Assembly: GCF_014306135.1 (NCBI RefSeq)
Contig: NZ_JACRWD010000001.1
Span: forward strand, 434,001 to 498,000
From: Paraclostridium hominis
GTDB lineage: Bacteria > Bacillota > Clostridia > Peptostreptococcales > Peptostreptococcaceae
Reading direction: 5' to 3'
Length of the DNA stretch: 64,000 nt
Both the position numbers and the translations under genes were made by a program. Of the stretch, positions 36,697 to 45,354 are shown one piece after another; position 1 is the stretch's first letter; each line of letters opens with the position of its first letter. The notes below the pieces were generated by a model. The model did not search any database. It saw nothing but the letters and a program-made list of their open reading frames with translations, and was not told where the DNA came from.

Positions 36697-37677
36697 ATGG
36701 GAAATTACTACAAAATATTAGCTTTAAACAGTGGTAAAAAAGACTGGATGATTGATGAAATCAGACAGGGTAGATTGAGATTTGGATGGAGCAAAAAAGG
36801 GAATGATTTAAGAGTTTTAGCAAATAAAGAAGAAAAAACAGATGAAGAAAAAATAGCATGGAGAAAGGCTAAGTTTATCCTAGAAAAACTTAAAAAAGAT
36901 GATATATTAATAGTTCAATTAGAAAGACCACTTCGTAAATTTATGGTGGTAAAAGTAGTTGAAGTTAATGGTAGTATATATGATTTTGATGGAGAACAAG
37001 ATGACTTTAATCATATAATTTATTGTAAACCTATAACAAACAATGAAGTGAATATAGATTCAAATTACAATAGTAAAATATTTAAACATGATATGACAAA
37101 AAGAGGAAGTCATTATGAAATATACAATGAAGATACTATAGAAGAAATAAATTATTTTATAGTTCATAAAATTTGGGAAGAACCAGATTTTAATGTGAAA
37201 TCTATTTTACAAATAGAACTTGAAAGAACACGTGAAAAATTAGTATCTGATGTTGTAAAATTGCTGGCTAACGATTGGAAATCAAAAGATTTTGATATAT
37301 TAGTTTCAAAGGTATTTAGTGCTATAGATGGAGCTGATGTTATAATTAGAGAAATTGAAGATGATTGGGATATGTTACTAGAAATTAAAAATCCTATATT
37401 AAATTCTAGACCAATAGAAATTCCTGTAATTTGTAAAAATTATAGCGAAGAGATCAATGTAGAAGATACAATAAGAGATTTAGAAAGATGTTTAAGAGAA
37501 TACAGTAGTAATACTGTTTATTTAGTTATGCTTGGAACTTTAACAGAGGAGTTAATTGAAGCTGTTGAAAAAAGTAAAGAAAATATGATTAAAGAACTAG
37601 GTAAGCATATTGACTATGAAATTATAGATGAAAGAGAATTTGCTAATTTATATCTTTCTGTAGTTGAAAAATTATAA
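36697..37677 (+). CDS. Mrr-like restriction-endonuclease-fold protein with PUA/EVE-like N-terminus (tentative)
   Basis: The protein has 326 residues. The first ~150 residues (DEIRQGRLRFGWS, DDILIVQLERPLRKFMVVKVVEV) look like a modified-base or RNA reader of the EVE/PUA kind. Residues about 180-320 resemble the Mrr catalytic domain: WKSKDFDILVSKVFSAIDGADV, DDWDMLLEI, then IPVICKNYSEEINVEDTIRDLE where Mrr enzymes have QxK. Here the Gln position is Ile (VICK), so activity may be lost or altered. The second ATG (36697) is preferred because AAAAGGGG is 8 nt upstream. No methylase or other defence gene is adjacent, so a restriction role is only a possibility. Confidence 0.45.
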   Translation: MGNYYKILALNSGKKDWMIDEIRQGRLRFGWSKKGNDLRVLANKEEKTDEEKIAWRKAKFILEKLKKDDILIVQLERPLRKFMVVKVVEVNGSIYDFDGEQDDFNHIIYCKPITNNEVNIDSNYNSKIFKHDMTKRGSHYEIYNEDTIEEINYFIVHKIWEEPDFNVKSILQIELERTREKLVSDVVKLLANDWKSKDFDILVSKVFSAIDGADVIIREIEDDWDMLLEIKNPILNSRPIEIPVICKNYSEEINVEDTIRDLERCLREYSSNTVYLVMLGTLTEELIEAVEKSKENMIKELGKHIDYEIIDEREFANLYLSVVEKL

Positions 37678-37693
37678 ACTAAAAAGATATATG

Positions 37694-37728
37694 AAAAATG
37701 AGGAATAAATAGGTTCCTCATTTTTTTA
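37694..37728 (+). terminator. Terminator after the Mrr-like gene
   Basis: AAAAATGAGGAA (37694-37705) with TTCCTCATTTTT (37714-37725) and T-run. Confidence 0.8.
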
Positions 37729-37812
37729 TTATATATAATACACAAAACGACATATACATTAAAGTCAAACTGATATAATATACTAAAAATATTATATAAA
37801 GGGAGATACTAT

Positions 37813-38568
37813 ATGAATAAGGCTGAAAAAATAGTAGTAGGCATTATGATAGTTATGACTGTATTTTTGGTAGTATTTTTAAATATAGATACTACAGGTC
37901 ATAAAATGAAGTTTAAAGAAGATAAAATAACAATTAATGGAGAGTCAATAAAAATAGAAGATATTGAAAGTGTTAAGCTTTTAGAAGATGTTAATATTGG
38001 AAATAAAATTAATGGAACTAATACTTTTACTTATACAAGAGCAATTTGTCAGGTAGATACAGATAAAAAAGCATCTGTATATGTTTACAACAAAAGTAAA
38101 CCATATATAAAAATTATAAGTAAAGGAAAGATGGTTATATACAATGATAAAGAAAGCAATGAAACAGTAAAAACTCATAATGATTTAATAAATAAATATA
38201 ATATTAAAGAAAATTTAAAAGTTAATGAGGAAAAATTTTTATATGAACCTAAAGATAAACTAATTGTATACACAAGTATTATGCCAGTAACTTTTATTTT
38301 TATTTGTTTAGGTATATATTCATTAAAAAGAAAAACTCCTATGTATTTTTGGGCGGGAAGTACTGTAAGTAGTGAAGAAATAAGTGATGTTAAGGCATAC
38401 AATAAAGCTAATGGAATTATGTGGATTTGTTATGGGTTATCTTTTTTACTAATTCCAATATTAGAAGAAGATTTTGGAAGTCTGACTTTAGCAATACTTG
38501 TACCATTTATGATAGTTGCTTTGATTTTAAATTATAAAATTATATATAATAAATACAAAGTGAAATAA
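37813..38568 (+). CDS. Membrane protein with extracytoplasmic PH-like loop, unknown function
   Basis: The protein has 251 residues. One N-terminal helix (about 7-25) is followed by a ~120-residue beta-rich loop (KMKFKEDKITINGESIKIEDIESVKLLEDV) and three helices at the C-terminus. The segment FWAGSTVSSEEISDVKAYNKANGIMWICYG recurs in several short clostridial membrane proteins, so this may be a fusion of a bacterial PH-like domain with that membrane module. RBS AAAGGGAGATACTAT. No neighbours in operon. Function unknown. Confidence 0.6.
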   Translation: MNKAEKIVVGIMIVMTVFLVVFLNIDTTGHKMKFKEDKITINGESIKIEDIESVKLLEDVNIGNKINGTNTFTYTRAICQVDTDKKASVYVYNKSKPYIKIISKGKMVIYNDKESNETVKTHNDLINKYNIKENLKVNEEKFLYEPKDKLIVYTSIMPVTFIFICLGIYSLKRKTPMYFWAGSTVSSEEISDVKAYNKANGIMWICYGLSFLLIPILEEDFGSLTLAILVPFMIVALILNYKIIYNKYKVK

Positions 38569-38590
38569 AATTTTATTATAAATATAAAAA

Positions 38591-38614
38591 TAACTGTACT
38601 TTAAAGTACAGTTA
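38591..38614. terminator. Bidirectional terminator
   Basis: A perfect palindrome with arms TAACTGTACTTT and AAAGTACAGTTA between convergent genes. Confidence 0.7.
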
Positions 38615-38634
38615 TTTATTAATTTTTATATCAA

Positions 38635-39297
38635 TTAGTTTTCTATTAAATTATCTTTTCCAATTAGATAAAATAATCTATCTCCTTCACTTATTGAGAA
38701 TAACTTATTTTTAAATAAGCTTGCAACTTTATTTTTAATATCTGGATTAGCTTCGTAGTTATACCCACTTATGTCTAGTGTTTTACTGTTTTTAGATATT
38801 TTATCATAAGTTTTGTCGCTAACTACAAGTTGATTCTTAAAAAGGCCTGTAATTAGGATTTTATTATTAAGAACGCCTTTTACCTTTAAAGTCATATCTT
38901 TTACTTTAAATTCCTTTTTTTCTTTTTGTTCATCTAAGTATTTCTTGTTCTTTAAACCGTCATATCTAGGTATAATCATTGTTTCATCATCTGTAAGATT
39001 TACTTCCTTAAGGTTTTTCTCTTTAGCTAATTTATTGTACTCTGTTTGGTCAATAACCACAGTACCTTTATCATCTACTTCAAGCATATCAAAGTTAGTT
39101 TCTTTCATATCTGTACCTTTAAAAACTTTATTGATAGCTTCTTTTTGTAATTTTTCATTAGGATTTCCTTGTTCTGATATATAAACCAGTCTATATGGAT
39201 AGTTTTCACCCATAAAAGCTTTAAATGAAAAGAAACCACCTGCTAAAACTGTAACTCCTAGAACTAATGATATTATCTTATTTTTTGAAATTTTCAT
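38635..39297 (-). CDS. Exported protein with permease-ectodomain-like C-terminus, unknown function
   Basis: The protein has 220 residues. An N-terminal hydrophobic segment (about 9-28) can act as a signal or anchor. The body has ENYPYRLVYISEQGN, then a helical stretch and a beta-rich end (QLVVSDKTYDKISKNSKTLDISGYNY) reminiscent of the extracytoplasmic domain of FtsX/MacB-type permeases, but no further membrane helices. RBS AAGGGAGATGACAAA. It could be a diverged lipoprotein-like family or a remnant of a larger permease; I see no frame breaks. Function unknown. Confidence 0.5.
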   Translation of the reverse strand: MKISKNKIISLVLGVTVLAGGFFSFKAFMGENYPYRLVYISEQGNPNEKLQKEAINKVFKGTDMKETNFDMLEVDDKGTVVIDQTEYNKLAKEKNLKEVNLTDDETMIIPRYDGLKNKKYLDEQKEKKEFKVKDMTLKVKGVLNNKILITGLFKNQLVVSDKTYDKISKNSKTLDISGYNYEANPDIKNKVASLFKNKLFSISEGDRLFYLIGKDNLIEN

Positions 39298-39416
39298 TTT
39301 GTCATCTCCCTTATATAATTATAAAATAATTACTGTTTATATATTTTTATTTTATATTAGGTTAAGTTTAGAAACTATCGATTTGGCTTACGATAAAGTT
39401 ACAGTTTTGCAAGTTT

Positions 39417-39456
39417 AAAAAAATCCAGTAAAGATTAACTCTACTGGATTTTTTAT
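39417..39456. terminator. Terminator after the sugar-binding lipoprotein gene
   Basis: AAATCCAGTA (39421-39430) with TACTGGATTT (39442-39451), flanked by A- and T-runs. Confidence 0.8.
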
Positions 39457-39461
39457 TAATA

Positions 39462-40775
39462 TTATTTACCTTGATTTTCTTTATCTAAAACTTCTTGCAT
39501 ACCTTTTTGAGTATTTTTTATCATATCATCAAAAGATTGTTTATCTTGAACATATGAACTTATATTATCAACTATAATCTTATCCCATTTAGCTGTATCA
39601 ACACTATTTGGAAGTGGCATTGCATCTTTTGCAACATCATATACTACACTTACATCAAGACCAGTTTTTTCCTTCATTACTTTACCATATAAATCTTGAA
39701 CATTTTTATGAGATTGAGAAACTAAAGCTAATTCTGTATAAGTTTTCATAGATTCTTCACTAGACATATAGTTTATAAATTTAAATGCTTCATCTGGGTG
39801 TTTAGAGTTAGCAGATATAACATTTCCAACACCATGTATTACAGACTTAGTTTTAACACCTTCTTTTATAGTAGGAACTGGATATATTTCAAAGTTTCCT
39901 GCAACTTGTGCTTGTTCTTTATCTGAGAATGTTAAAAGTGAATATGAACCTGCTTGGTAAGCTAAGGCTTTTTCTGATTTAAATAAAGTACCTGCACCTG
40001 TTTCAACAGTTACATCAAATGGACTGTGTAAGTCGCTTTTTACTAAATCAAGATAAGTTTTATATCCATTTTTAGTTTCTGGAGTATCTATTAAAGCTTT
40101 AGTTTTATCTTCATTTATAATTTGTCCTCCAGCTAAAGCTACACCGTTAAATATTCCAAGTTGAGTATATTCTACTGTACTTGAAGTAAATGGATAAATA
40201 TCTTTTGGTAATTTAGCTTTTGCACCTTCTAACCAAGTTAGCATTTCTTGCCAGTTCCAATCTTTCTTAGGTTTCTCTATACCGTATTTTTCCATCATTT
40301 TTGTGTTCAATAAAAGTACATTATCATCCCAGAAACTTGGCATTGCATATTGTTTTCCATCAAAATTATATATTCCTGTTATACTTTCTAAGTATTGGCT
40401 CATGTCAATTTTATTTTGTTTTATATAATCATCCATTCCTACAAGCATACCTGATTTTGCATATGTTCCAAATCTTCTAGCATCAACCCAAAATATATCA
40501 GGAGCAGAACCACCAGCAGCAGCAGTTTCCATCTTAGTCCAATAATCACCATTTGAAATTATTTCTAGTTGTATATCCACATTTGGATTTTCTTTTTCAT
40601 AGTTTGCTATTAAAGTTTCAATTGCTTTTTTATGAGTGTTATCCCATATTGAGTATCTTAGTGAAATTTTATCACTATCCCCATCCCCTGATGAACTACA
40701 CCCTGTAAATGCAAACATTGATGTAATTAAAGTACTTGCTAAAATTGATTTTTTCATAAACTTCTTTAAAACCAT
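39462..40775 (-). CDS. Extracellular sugar-binding lipoprotein of an ABC importer
   Basis: The protein has 437 residues. Its lipoprotein signal is MVLKKFMKKSILASTLITSM ending in lipobox FTGC (Cys26), followed by a family 1 solute-binding protein: SLRYSIWDNTHKKAIETLIANYEKENP, APDIFWVDARRFGTYAKSGMLV, YAMPSFWDDNVLLLNTKMMEKYG and HPDEAFKFINYM. It should capture an oligosaccharide outside the cell for import. It lies 42 bases after a GH35 beta-galactosidase gene and is probably cotranscribed, suggesting a beta-galactoside ligand. No permease genes follow; a terminator comes at once. RBS GGGAGGAG. Confidence 0.85.
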   Translation of the reverse strand: MVLKKFMKKSILASTLITSMFAFTGCSSSGDGDSDKISLRYSIWDNTHKKAIETLIANYEKENPNVDIQLEIISNGDYWTKMETAAAGGSAPDIFWVDARRFGTYAKSGMLVGMDDYIKQNKIDMSQYLESITGIYNFDGKQYAMPSFWDDNVLLLNTKMMEKYGIEKPKKDWNWQEMLTWLEGAKAKLPKDIYPFTSSTVEYTQLGIFNGVALAGGQIINEDKTKALIDTPETKNGYKTYLDLVKSDLHSPFDVTVETGAGTLFKSEKALAYQAGSYSLLTFSDKEQAQVAGNFEIYPVPTIKEGVKTKSVIHGVGNVISANSKHPDEAFKFINYMSSEESMKTYTELALVSQSHKNVQDLYGKVMKEKTGLDVSVVYDVAKDAMPLPNSVDTAKWDKIIVDNISSYVQDKQSFDDMIKNTQKGMQEVLDKENQGK

Positions 40776-40817
40776 TGCAAATCTCCTCCCAAAATAATAA
40801 ATTAATATAAACTTAAA

Positions 40818-42587
40818 TTATAAATAATTAGGTTTATCATCTAGTGATATAGTATCTTTGTATTTTCCTTCTGTTTCAAAGATAACTATTTTATTTAAGC
40901 CAGGTTTAATTAGTGGAGCAGGTATATATAAATAATTAGTAGGACCTATATCCCAAAATCTTCCTAAGTTAAAGTTGTTTATAAATGCAACACCTTTTCC
41001 AAAGCCTTCTGTATTTAAGAATGTATCTCCAATTTCGTTTGCTTCAAATTCATATTCATAAAAGGCTGGAGTGTTTTCTTTATAGTATCCACTAAAATCA
41101 ACCTTATCTATGTTATCAAGTTCTAAGCAGTAATGATCCCATCCCATATGAAGATGTATATCAATCATAACTCCACCTTTTATACCTTTTCTTTGAGTTG
41201 GTGAAAGCAAGTTAGGGCTATAATTTATTCTTCCAACATTTTCAACTAAAATATCTAGTATGTTATCATCTTCTTTATCTAAAGATAGAGTTTGATTTTG
41301 GCTTACAAACTTTTCTTTGTATAAAGTAGAGTGATAATTTTCATTTATAAATACTTGAGCTCTATCATCCATTCCAACTAATTTAAATCTTTCTAAGTCA
41401 TTTCTTTTACCAATATTAGAACGGTATAGTATATAACCGTAATTTTGGTCAAGAGCTTCCATATTTAATGTTTCTTCGCTGTATATAGGTTTTGCAAGTT
41501 TGTCTAAAGTAGAGAATAAGCTAACTTTGTTTTTAAGTTTTATATCATTGTAAGAAACTTTATTTATAACTGTGCTAAACTTAACTTCAGGGATGTCAGT
41601 GTAATTTTTTATTACTTCTTTAAATTTATAATATTTATCAGTAAATTCACCATGTTCATTTAACAAAGCATCATAGTCATAGTTTGTAGTTTGTGGACGT
41701 ATTTCATCACGATAGCAACAACCATTGTAAAATCCAAAGTTTGTTCCACCATGATACATATAAAAGTTAACATGACCCATATCAAGTATTTGTTTTAATT
41801 CATTAGCTGCATCATCTGCATCTCTTCTTTTAAATTCATCTCCCCAGTTACTAAACCAACCAAGCCAAAATTCCATACACATTAAAGGTCTTTTTATATT
41901 TTTTTGTTTTAAAAATTCTGAAAAATAACCAAATTGTTCCTTTGTACGAGAGCCAAAGTTTACTGTTGGTAAAATGTCTTCATCTAGTATAGTTCCTGCT
42001 TCTAAAACTTCTCTCCAAGCACCATCAGATGTAAATAAAGGTACTTCACAGCCATATTTAATCATCATATTTTTTAAGTTTTTTAAATAAGTTTTGTTAT
42101 TTCCAAAGGAGCCGTATTCGTTTTCAATTTGCATCATTATGACAGGTCCACCTTGAGTTGATTGTAACGGATAGATAATTTTAAATAATTCTTTGTAGTA
42201 TTTGTCGACAGCATTTAAGAAAATTTCGCAGTTACTTCTAACACGAATATTAGGGTGTTTTAAAAGCCATGCTGGAAGTCCACCAAATTCCCATTCTGCA
42301 CAGATATATGGGCTAGGTCTTAAAATTACATAAAGTCCAAGGTCTCCAGCTAGTTTAGTAAATTTTGCTATGTCTTTTGCACCTTCAAATTCAAATACAC
42401 CTTCTTTTACTTCGTGGAAGTTCCATGGTATGTAGGTTTCTACTGTGTTACATCCAAGGGCTTTTAGCTTTTCAAGTCTATCAGCCCAGTATTCAGGTAC
42501 TACTCTAAAGTAGTGTAGAGCACCTGATATTATTTTTACCTTTTCATCATTTAGGTAAAAATCTTCACGAATGTCTAGTTTATACAA
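40818..42587 (-). CDS. Glycoside hydrolase family 35 beta-galactosidase
   Basis: The protein has 589 residues. The (beta/alpha)8 barrel shows ISGALHYFRVVPEYWADRLEKLK, TVETYIPWNFHE, RPSPYICAEWEFGGLPAWLL, MMQIENEYGSFG (acid/base Glu) and CMEFWLGWFSNWG (nucleophile Glu), then HGGTNFGF; C-terminal beta-sandwich domains follow. No signal peptide, so it is cytosolic and cleaves imported beta-galactosides. I place the start at TTG 42587 because GGGGGATG lies just upstream; an ATG at 42602 would contain that site in its own coding sequence. It is first in a two-gene operon with the sugar-binding lipoprotein. Confidence 0.9.
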   Translation of the reverse strand: MYKLDIREDFYLNDEKVKIISGALHYFRVVPEYWADRLEKLKALGCNTVETYIPWNFHEVKEGVFEFEGAKDIAKFTKLAGDLGLYVILRPSPYICAEWEFGGLPAWLLKHPNIRVRSNCEIFLNAVDKYYKELFKIIYPLQSTQGGPVIMMQIENEYGSFGNNKTYLKNLKNMMIKYGCEVPLFTSDGAWREVLEAGTILDEDILPTVNFGSRTKEQFGYFSEFLKQKNIKRPLMCMEFWLGWFSNWGDEFKRRDADDAANELKQILDMGHVNFYMYHGGTNFGFYNGCCYRDEIRPQTTNYDYDALLNEHGEFTDKYYKFKEVIKNYTDIPEVKFSTVINKVSYNDIKLKNKVSLFSTLDKLAKPIYSEETLNMEALDQNYGYILYRSNIGKRNDLERFKLVGMDDRAQVFINENYHSTLYKEKFVSQNQTLSLDKEDDNILDILVENVGRINYSPNLLSPTQRKGIKGGVMIDIHLHMGWDHYCLELDNIDKVDFSGYYKENTPAFYEYEFEANEIGDTFLNTEGFGKGVAFINNFNLGRFWDIGPTNYLYIPAPLIKPGLNKIVIFETEGKYKDTISLDDKPNYL

Positions 42588-42761
42588 TTTTTCATCCCCC
42601 ATTTTTGTATTTTTATAGAGCTTTAATGGTTTTTATTCTTTGTATATAGTTAAAATTCCTCCTTTTTTTGGAATTTTCTTTAAATTATATGCTCTTATAA
42701 TTTATAATTATTGTAGGGCATTTTTAAAAATCTAATTTATAAATGAAATGGGGTAGAGAAT

Positions 42762-42992
42762 ATGAAAGAAAAAACTTTAAAAATAAGTATATTTGTATTA
42801 AGTTTTATTTGCTTAATAATATCGCTTAAACTATTTTGGAATTTAGCAATTTATGTTGATGAATTTAATACGTCTCCTGATGTAGTACTTGGGGGTGAGT
42901 TTTGGCTTTCTATGAATTGGCTAAAATTATTTCTTTCCGGGGCAATATGTTTGTTATCAGGAATAAGTTTGTTTAATGATAAGGCTGTTTAA
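42762..42992 (+). CDS. Small two-helix membrane protein
   Basis: The protein has 76 residues with two hydrophobic helices (about 8-28 and 52-70) and a short polar loop (VDEFNTSPDVVLGGEFWLSMN). RBS-like GGGGTAGAG precedes the ATG. Its stop codon opens directly into the structured element at 42991. Unknown function. Confidence 0.55.
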   Translation: MKEKTLKISIFVLSFICLIISLKLFWNLAIYVDEFNTSPDVVLGGEFWLSMNWLKLFLSGAICLLSGISLFNDKAV

Positions 42993-43100
42993 AAGGGGCT
43001 TCGGTATGAGATTTAGAATCATTTCATCCACACAAAGACCAAAGGTTGATTTTTAAGTGTTACTTCAACAAACTCTAAATCTCATGCCTTCGCCCTTTTA
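42991..43100 (+). repeat. Long structured hairpin element (copy B)
   Basis: GGTATGAGATTTAGA (43003-43017) pairs with TCTAAATCTCATGCC (43074-43088). Outside it, AAAAGGG(G)C pairs with GCCCTTTT. The loop has CATCCACACAAAG, an inner ACC/GGT stem, and GTGTTACTTCAAC, matching copy A at 30840 (TCCATACAAG, GTCGCTTCAAC). Ends in CCTTCGC and a T-run like a terminator. Confidence 0.6.
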
Positions 43101-43159
43101 ATCAAATAAGTTAAAAAGTTAATAATTGCAGTGGATTAAAACCTAGATTAAATTTTAGA

Positions 43160-43227
43160 CTATAAAGATATTTATTTTTATAGAGGCAATACTGATTAAT
43201 AAGAAAAAACGAAAAATTTTATATTAG
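43160..43227 (+). pseudogene. 3' remnant of a small membrane protein gene
   Basis: The 3' end ATTAATAAGAAAAAACG ... TTTTATATTAG (about 43196-43227) is nearly the same as the end of the gene at 48472-48788, encoding INKKKRKILY versus INKKKRKFLY. A stop lies upstream in frame and no start is present. It is a decayed copy of that gene. Confidence 0.55.
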
Positions 43228-43257
43228 TTCATCAAAAATAATAATAGTTAGGATAAT

Positions 43258-43305
43258 AAAAAGAGTGTACCTATTGAAATAATTACATTAGGTATACTTT
43301 TTTAT
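43258..43305 (+). terminator. Hairpin of the AAAAAGAGTGTA family
   Basis: AAAAAGAGTGTACCTA (43258-43273) pairs with TAGGTATACTTTTTT (from 43289). Arms and loop resemble those at 45140 and 53478. Confidence 0.55.
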
Positions 43306-43443
43306 TAAAATAATTATTTTTATTTAAGAATATACAATAAAATAAGAAAAATTACAAAAATTGCACAATATTGCTAAATTCGACAAAAGACATAATATAT
43401 AATGGGTTTTGATATTATACATTTATAAAATTTAGGAGGATTT

Positions 43444-44031
43444 ATGAAATTTAAATCAATTATTGTAGTAGCAATAGGTATATTTTTAGCAAACTTAATA
43501 GTACCAATGTGTGCAGTTAGAGAACATGATGGACTGGAGGATAAGATTTTAAAATTAGAGAATGATGTAAAAGATAAAGAGGCAGAAATAGAGAGTTTAA
43601 ATACAAAACTTGCTTCTGCTGAACCATATTTTAAGATGAATGAGGCGGAAAAAGAGGCTATGAAAATAGAAACGGCTAAAAAAGAAGAAGAGAATAAAAT
43701 AGAACAAGAAAGATTAGCTCAAGAAAAGAAAAATCAAGAAGAAGAGAAAAGACAAGCTGAATTAGATGCAAAAAGTGTTACATTGGGTAATGGCACTTAT
43801 TTGGTAGGTACAGATATTCCAGAAGGAGTATATGACTTATTTGCTGTAAAAGGTGGAGGAAATGTTCAATCTTCAAATTTTAAGGTAAATTTAATAATGG
43901 GAACTATTGGAGATTCGAATTTCTATCAAAGAGAGCAACAAAATGTAGAATTAAAAGAAGGAACTAAAATAGATTTAAGTCGTGTTACTGTAAAATTTGT
44001 TCCAGATGATAAATATATTACAACAAATTAA
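43444..44031 (+). CDS. Exported coiled-coil protein
   Basis: The protein has 195 residues. An N-terminal signal or anchor (MKFKSIIVVAIGIFLANLIV) is followed by a long coiled coil (about 30-110: LEDKILKLENDVKDKEAEIES and a Glu/Lys/Gln-rich stretch) and a small beta-rich C-terminal domain (GTYLVGTDIPEGVYDLFAVKG) seen in other Firmicutes exported proteins. RBS TTAGGAGGATTT gives a clear start. Monocistronic. Function unknown; it probably extends from the membrane into the wall. Confidence 0.65.
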   Translation: MKFKSIIVVAIGIFLANLIVPMCAVREHDGLEDKILKLENDVKDKEAEIESLNTKLASAEPYFKMNEAEKEAMKIETAKKEEENKIEQERLAQEKKNQEEEKRQAELDAKSVTLGNGTYLVGTDIPEGVYDLFAVKGGGNVQSSNFKVNLIMGTIGDSNFYQREQQNVELKEGTKIDLSRVTVKFVPDDKYITTN

Positions 44032-44036
44032 TACTA

Positions 44037-44076
44037 TTATAAAAGCATCTTGAAGTAGTATAGGTGCTTTTATAAT
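44037..44076 (+). terminator. Terminator after the coiled-coil gene
   Basis: TATAAAAGCA (44037-44046) pairs with TGCTTTTATA (44065-44074). Confidence 0.65.
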
Positions 44077-44124
44077 ATCTAAAAAAATAGTTATTAATTT
44101 AATATAAATTATATAACTATTTTT

Positions 44125-44544
44125 CTATTTTATTGATTTTAACTCTACTTGTAGTTTTTCTTTTACATTTTCAAGACTTTCAGGGTTTGTAAGTTCTTTG
44201 CAAGTCCATCCAAATTTATCATTTTTGTATCTTGGGAATATGTGCATGTGGTAGTGTCCAAAGTCAGTAAAGATTCCGCCATTTTGCATAATGGTATAGC
44301 CGTCACAGTTGTAAGTTTTTTTAAATACTTTTGTAAGCTTTTTTGAAAGATTTAGAATCTTAAGTAGTATTTTATCATCTACTTCATCTATGTTATGTAT
44401 ATGTTTTTTAGGAACTATCAGTACATGACCTTCGTTTATTGGGTCTATATCTAAAAAGCAACATATTTCTTTGTCTTCATAAATAATATGCGAAGGAGCT
44501 TCTTTTTTTATTATTTTGCAAAATACACATTCATTAATTTTCAT
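44125..44544 (-). CDS. HIT-family nucleotide hydrolase/transferase
   Basis: The protein has 139 residues. CVFCKIIKKEAPSHIIYEDK is the usual N-terminus (CxxC zinc-type pair), GHVLIVPKKHI the central strand, and HYHMHIFPR the histidine triad with the catalytic middle His. HIT proteins act on AMP- or dinucleoside-polyphosphate-type substrates in the cytosol. The ATG at 44544 has AAGGAAA 8 nt upstream and is preferred to the GTG at 44550. Monocistronic. Confidence 0.85.
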   Translation of the reverse strand: MKINECVFCKIIKKEAPSHIIYEDKEICCFLDIDPINEGHVLIVPKKHIHNIDEVDDKILLKILNLSKKLTKVFKKTYNCDGYTIMQNGGIFTDFGHYHMHIFPRYKNDKFGWTCKELTNPESLENVKEKLQVELKSIK

Positions 44545-44721
44545 ATTCACATTTCCTTTTTATTGAAGTAATTAGATTTTAAGTTTTAAAATCCTTTATT
44601 TAAGTTGTAGATTAGAAATGATTCTAATTATAAGAGGAGATAATGTATTTACATAGTATATTTTTTTATAGTATTACAATTGTTGAAAATAGATTATTAT
44701 AATAAGTAGAGGAGACAAAAT

Positions 44722-45039
44722 ATGGATTATTGGAATTTTACTTGTATAATGATAGGAATAGTTAATTTAGTAGGGGGATTTGCTAGATTGATATTTAAAT
44801 GTTCTTATAGTGAAAAATATTTTAATAAATTAGAGAAGAAATTTGGAAATATAGATAGAGCGAAAATAATTAAATTAGATAATATATACACTACAGTCTT
44901 AGGATTAATATTTATTGTTACAGGGCTATTAATAAAAGATAAAGATATTGCGTTAGTATGTTTAATTTCGATGATAGTTGGAATGCTTATTTTATATTAT
45001 TTTATTAGAAAAAAATATATTGTTATAGATAAATTATAA
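44722..45039 (+). CDS. Small membrane protein, unknown function
   Basis: The protein has 105 residues with three hydrophobic segments (about 5-22, 55-75, 80-95) and a charged loop (EKYFNKLEKKFGNIDRAKIIKLDN). It resembles DUF3784-type clostridial membrane proteins but I cannot confirm. RBS AGAGGAGACAAAAT. In the following 315-base gap I see only the hairpin at 45140 and perhaps a trace (CTGATTAATGAGAA near 45068) of the decayed gene end also found at 43196. Confidence 0.5.
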   Translation: MDYWNFTCIMIGIVNLVGGFARLIFKCSYSEKYFNKLEKKFGNIDRAKIIKLDNIYTTVLGLIFIVTGLLIKDKDIALVCLISMIVGMLILYYFIRKKYIVIDKL

Positions 45040-45139
45040 AAATTTAATATATCTCTAAGTTAAAAGCTGATTAATGAGAAGTATAAATTAGTTATTTGTA
45101 GATTGGCGTGTAAAAAGATTTATAATGAGTTTGAAAAAT

Positions 45140-45192
45140 AAAAAGAGTGTATTCTTGAAATAAAGTAATTTCAAAGAATACACTCTTTTTAT
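45140..45192 (+). terminator. Hairpin of the AAAAAGAGTGTA family
   Basis: AAAAAGAGTGTATTCTT (45140-45156) pairs with AAGAATACACTCTTTTT; GAAA/TTTC extends it around the loop TAAAGTAA. Confidence 0.65.
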
Positions 45193-45354
45193 TATCTGAA
45201 TTATCACTAAAATAATAAATTTAAAAATGCTTTATGCATAAATTTTTTTTATGATATATATTTTAAAATTAAATGATTATAAAGTTAAAAAATTAGTTTT
45301 TTGTGTTTATTTGATTATTTTTAGGGAATATATTTTTACAAGGAGATGAGAATT

